Origin: Candidatus Sphingobacterium stercoripullorum
GTDB taxonomy: Bacteria; Bacteroidota; Bacteroidia; Sphingobacteriales; Sphingobacteriaceae
DNA length: 8,423 bases
NCBI GenBank assembly: GCA_019114715.1
Contig: DXEZ01000336.1
Location: forward strand, 1-8,423
Reading direction: 5' to 3'
The position numbers and the translations under genes are program-made. The notes below the pieces were generated by a model. The model was not told where the DNA came from, searched no databases, and saw only the letters and a list, made by a program, of their open reading frames with translations. Numbering within the stretch: the stretch's first letter is position 1; each line of letters begins with the position of its first letter. This document shows, one piece after another, positions 6,441-8,423 of the stretch.

Positions 6441-8037
6441 TTCCAAAAACAAGTATTTTGGGTTTATAACATCCCTTTTGCTCATTTTAGCATGGCCCCC
6501 GATTCCGTATTCCGCGCCGTTATTGCTAATAGCACTCCTGCCAGTATTACTTCATACTGAAAGCATTATTCAATCGGATAACAAAAGAAAAGGAAAACGG
6601 ATTTTCTGGACGACCTTCTTGGTGTTCTTCATCTGGAATACAGCATCTATATACTGGGTATTTAACGCCATGAACGCTTTTTTATCCGTTCCTGTATCTC
6701 TTTTAATTTCACTAATCCCTTTTGGCCTCGCCCCTTTATTAATGGCTACCTGTTTTTGGATTTACGGAAAATTAAGAAAAAGACTTCCGTTACTGCTATC
6801 ACTATTAGCGCTAGCATCCCTATGGACTTGCTACGAGTATTTGCACCAGTGGTGGGATCTGGCTTTCCCTTGGATGACCCTCGGAAATGGCTGGGCGAAT
6901 TTCCATGAGTTAGCACAGTGGTATTCATTCACCGGAGTATTTGGTGGTACCTGGTGGATTTGGGGTAGCAACATACTTATCTTTTTGCTATGCGTAGAGC
7001 CTAAGAAAGCTAAAACATACGCTGCAGCACTAGCAGCCTGGCTTACCGTTCCCATGGCTACTTCCCTATATATTTACAGTTCATATGAAGAGCCTTTTAA
7101 CCCCTCTCAAATCGTAGTTGTCCAGCCTAATGTCGACCCTTATGGAAAATTCTCCTTCATATCGCATCAGGAGCAGCTGGAGAACTTAATGAGGTTATCT
7201 GAGTCTGTGGCTCCCGTCAACACCGAGTTTTTCATTTGGCCGGAAACGGCCCTATCGGATCCAAATGGGATTAATGAAGATGAGTTTCGTGAGTACCCTC
7301 AATTCAGCGAAATCCAGGGTTTTCTAATGAAATTCCCCAATGGGAATGTCCTTTCGGGGATCGAGAGCTTCCAGGTCTATTCAGAACCAAGAACAATTAC
7401 TGCACGAGATTATGGCGGTGTATATATAGATCACTTTAATGCAGGAGTACTCATCGATAACAGCTCTAAACTCCAGTACTACCACAAATCTAAGCTGGTA
7501 CCTGGCGTTGAGCAGCTTCCCTTTGGTGAAAAGCTAGCATTTATGAAGCCGCTATTTCAGCATTTTGGAGGTACAACTGGAGGATATGGTAAGCAAAGTG
7601 AACCTTCGGTATTGTATAGCGCGAGTGGGATTGGAGCTGCACCGGTGATTTGTTATGAATCTATCTGGGGCAACTATGTATCCGATTACATTAATAAAGG
7701 AGCTCAGTTTATAGCTATCATCACCAACGACGGTTGGTGGGGCAACACATCGGGGAAAGACCAGCACTTGCAGTATGCGAAGCTACGTGCCATAGAAACA
7801 CGTCGCTGGGTAGCACGATCGGCTAACACAGGCATCTCAGCATTCATCAATCAAAAAGGAGATATTGTTGAAAAAACAAGCTGGTGGGAAGAAGCCGCCT
7901 TAACTCAAGAAATAAATCTCAATGAAGAAATTACATTTTATAGTAAACATAAAGACTGGGTGTTTTTTGCATCCGGAGTAATTTTAATTTTAACAATAAT
8001 AGGATTTTTAAAAAATTCTAAAAGAAAACAAGGATAA
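6403..8037 (+). CDS. lnt: Apolipoprotein N-acyltransferase
   Basis: Lnt (EC 2.3.1.269) is an inner-membrane enzyme that N-acylates the diacylglyceryl-cysteine of lipoproteins, the last step of their maturation. The 544 residues (usual 500-550) begin with several hydrophobic helices, at roughly 18-33, 36-51, 67-86, 94-120, 127-146, 180-198 and 205-225. A nitrilase-like domain follows (about 235-505), and then a final helix (about 519-536) with a basic tail. The catalytic triad can be placed: Glu281 in FIWPETALSD, Lys362 in YYHKSKLVP and Cys418 in PVICYESIWG. The essential Glu after the Lys loop fits Glu370 in LVPGVEQLPFGE, where the proteobacterial form reads LVPFGE. ITNDGWWG (440-447) and the ARSANTG block (471-477) are also typical. 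The only plausible start is the ATG at 6403, inside the preceding gene, giving a 38-base overlap and probable translational coupling. No terminator lies after the stop before the next promoter. Confidence 0.96.
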   Translation: MKAKRPKSWLNLNSKNKYFGFITSLLLILAWPPIPYSAPLLLIALLPVLLHTESIIQSDNKRKGKRIFWTTFLVFFIWNTASIYWVFNAMNAFLSVPVSLLISLIPFGLAPLLMATCFWIYGKLRKRLPLLLSLLALASLWTCYEYLHQWWDLAFPWMTLGNGWANFHELAQWYSFTGVFGGTWWIWGSNILIFLLCVEPKKAKTYAAALAAWLTVPMATSLYIYSSYEEPFNPSQIVVVQPNVDPYGKFSFISHQEQLENLMRLSESVAPVNTEFFIWPETALSDPNGINEDEFREYPQFSEIQGFLMKFPNGNVLSGIESFQVYSEPRTITARDYGGVYIDHFNAGVLIDNSSKLQYYHKSKLVPGVEQLPFGEKLAFMKPLFQHFGGTTGGYGKQSEPSVLYSASGIGAAPVICYESIWGNYVSDYINKGAQFIAIITNDGWWGNTSGKDQHLQYAKLRAIETRRWVARSANTGISAFINQKGDIVEKTSWWEEAALTQEINLNEEITFYSKHKDWVFFASGVILILTIIGFLKNSKRKQG

Positions 8038-8054
8038 ATTCACAATCTTTTAAT

Positions 8055-8062
8055 TATTTTTG
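8055..8062 (+). promoter_or_regulatory. -7 promoter element of the cysteine desulfurase gene
   Basis: TATTTTTG is an exact TAnnTTTG match, ending 4 bases before the ATG at 8067 and lying in the 29-base gap after lnt. The gene may therefore have its own nearly leaderless transcript besides read-through from lnt. The gap is AT-rich, so a chance match is possible, and no -33 TTG is evident. Confidence 0.55.
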
Positions 8063-8066
8063 CACT

Positions 8067-8423
8067 ATGCAAATTTACTTAGACAACGCCGCAACCACAC
8101 CAATGGCTCCAGAAGTCATTGAAGTTATGACTGAAATTATGAAGGACGATTATGGCAATCCTTCCTCAATCCATAGTCATGGAAGACAAGCTAAAACATT
8201 AGTAGAGAAAGCTAGGAAAACTGTAGCTCAGTTATTAGGTGTTTCTCCTGCTGAAATATTTTTCACTTCTGGAGGAACAGAAGCTGATAATATGGCATTA
8301 AGGTGTAGCATCGCTGACCTAGGCATAAAACACGTAATAACTACTCCTATAGAACACCATGCTGTTCTTCATACTTTAGAAGAACTCCATAAAAAAGGAG
8401 ATATTAAGCTTATTTTATTAAGC
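8067..8423 (+). CDS. Cysteine desulfurase, IscS/NifS type (3' end outside window)
   Basis: This PLP-dependent enzyme (EC 2.8.1.7) removes sulfur from L-cysteine as an enzyme persulfide, for Fe-S clusters or tRNA thiolation. Only the first 119 residues are in the window; the frame stays open to the last base. They show the class V aminotransferase N-terminal signatures: MQIYLDNAATTPMAPEV (1-17), YGNPSSIHSHGR (29-40), the PLP-phosphate loop FFTSGGTEADN (66-76) and TPIEHHAVLHT (92-102), whose first histidine after Glu corresponds to the PLP-stacking His of IscS. The PLP lysine and the active-site cysteine lie beyond the edge, so group I or II and the exact role (IscS, NifS or another) cannot be settled. 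There is no sign of the N-terminal extension of SufS-type enzymes, which favours the IscS/NifS group. The ATG at 8067 matches the usual family start. Confidence 0.93.
   Translation, partial: MQIYLDNAATTPMAPEVIEVMTEIMKDDYGNPSSIHSHGRQAKTLVEKARKTVAQLLGVSPAEIFFTSGGTEADNMALRCSIADLGIKHVITTPIEHHAVLHTLEELHKKGDIKLILLS

Overview
The window looks like a chromosomal stretch of a Bacteroidota bacterium, probably in or near Sphingobacteriaceae. That placement is inferred from the gene families, the near absence of Shine-Dalgarno sequences, and several exact matches to the Bacteroidota -7 promoter element TAnnTTTG. No mobile element, CRISPR array, tRNA or rRNA was seen. Most genes are housekeeping, so I do not claim a new defence or mobile system. 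The less explained parts are a repetitive Arg/Ser/Asn-rich protein at the left edge, a PH-like/SHOCT protein fused into the lnt operon, and promoters placed almost against start codons.

Layout. Bases 1-987 hold the 3' part of a gene for a low-complexity, strongly basic, repeat-bearing protein, followed by a strong terminator (1031-1062). Next comes a plus-strand pair: pncB (1207-2376, nicotinate phosphoribosyltransferase, NAD salvage) and a class I SAM-dependent methyltransferase (2404-3108), 27 bases apart. A palindrome lies upstream of pncB. A 16-bp perfect hairpin (3136-3177) separates this pair from the convergent serS (4474-3197, seryl-tRNA synthetase). A 314-base divergent intergenic region holds a minus-strand -7 box for serS and a plus-strand -7 box for rsmI.

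The right part is a plus-strand run: rsmI (4789-5451, 16S rRNA C1402 2'-O-methyltransferase), an unnamed PH-like/SHOCT protein (5484-6440), and lnt (6403-8037, apolipoprotein N-acyltransferase), whose start overlaps the preceding gene by 38 bases. The 5' part of a cysteine desulfurase gene (8067 to the edge) follows with its own -7 box.

The right-hand genes link translation (rsmI), lipoprotein maturation (lnt) and sulfur mobilisation for Fe-S or tRNA thiolation (cysteine desulfurase). They look like a housekeeping cluster rather than one pathway. Two starts were moved from distant TTG codons to internal ATGs (rsmI to 4789, the PH/SHOCT gene to 5484).
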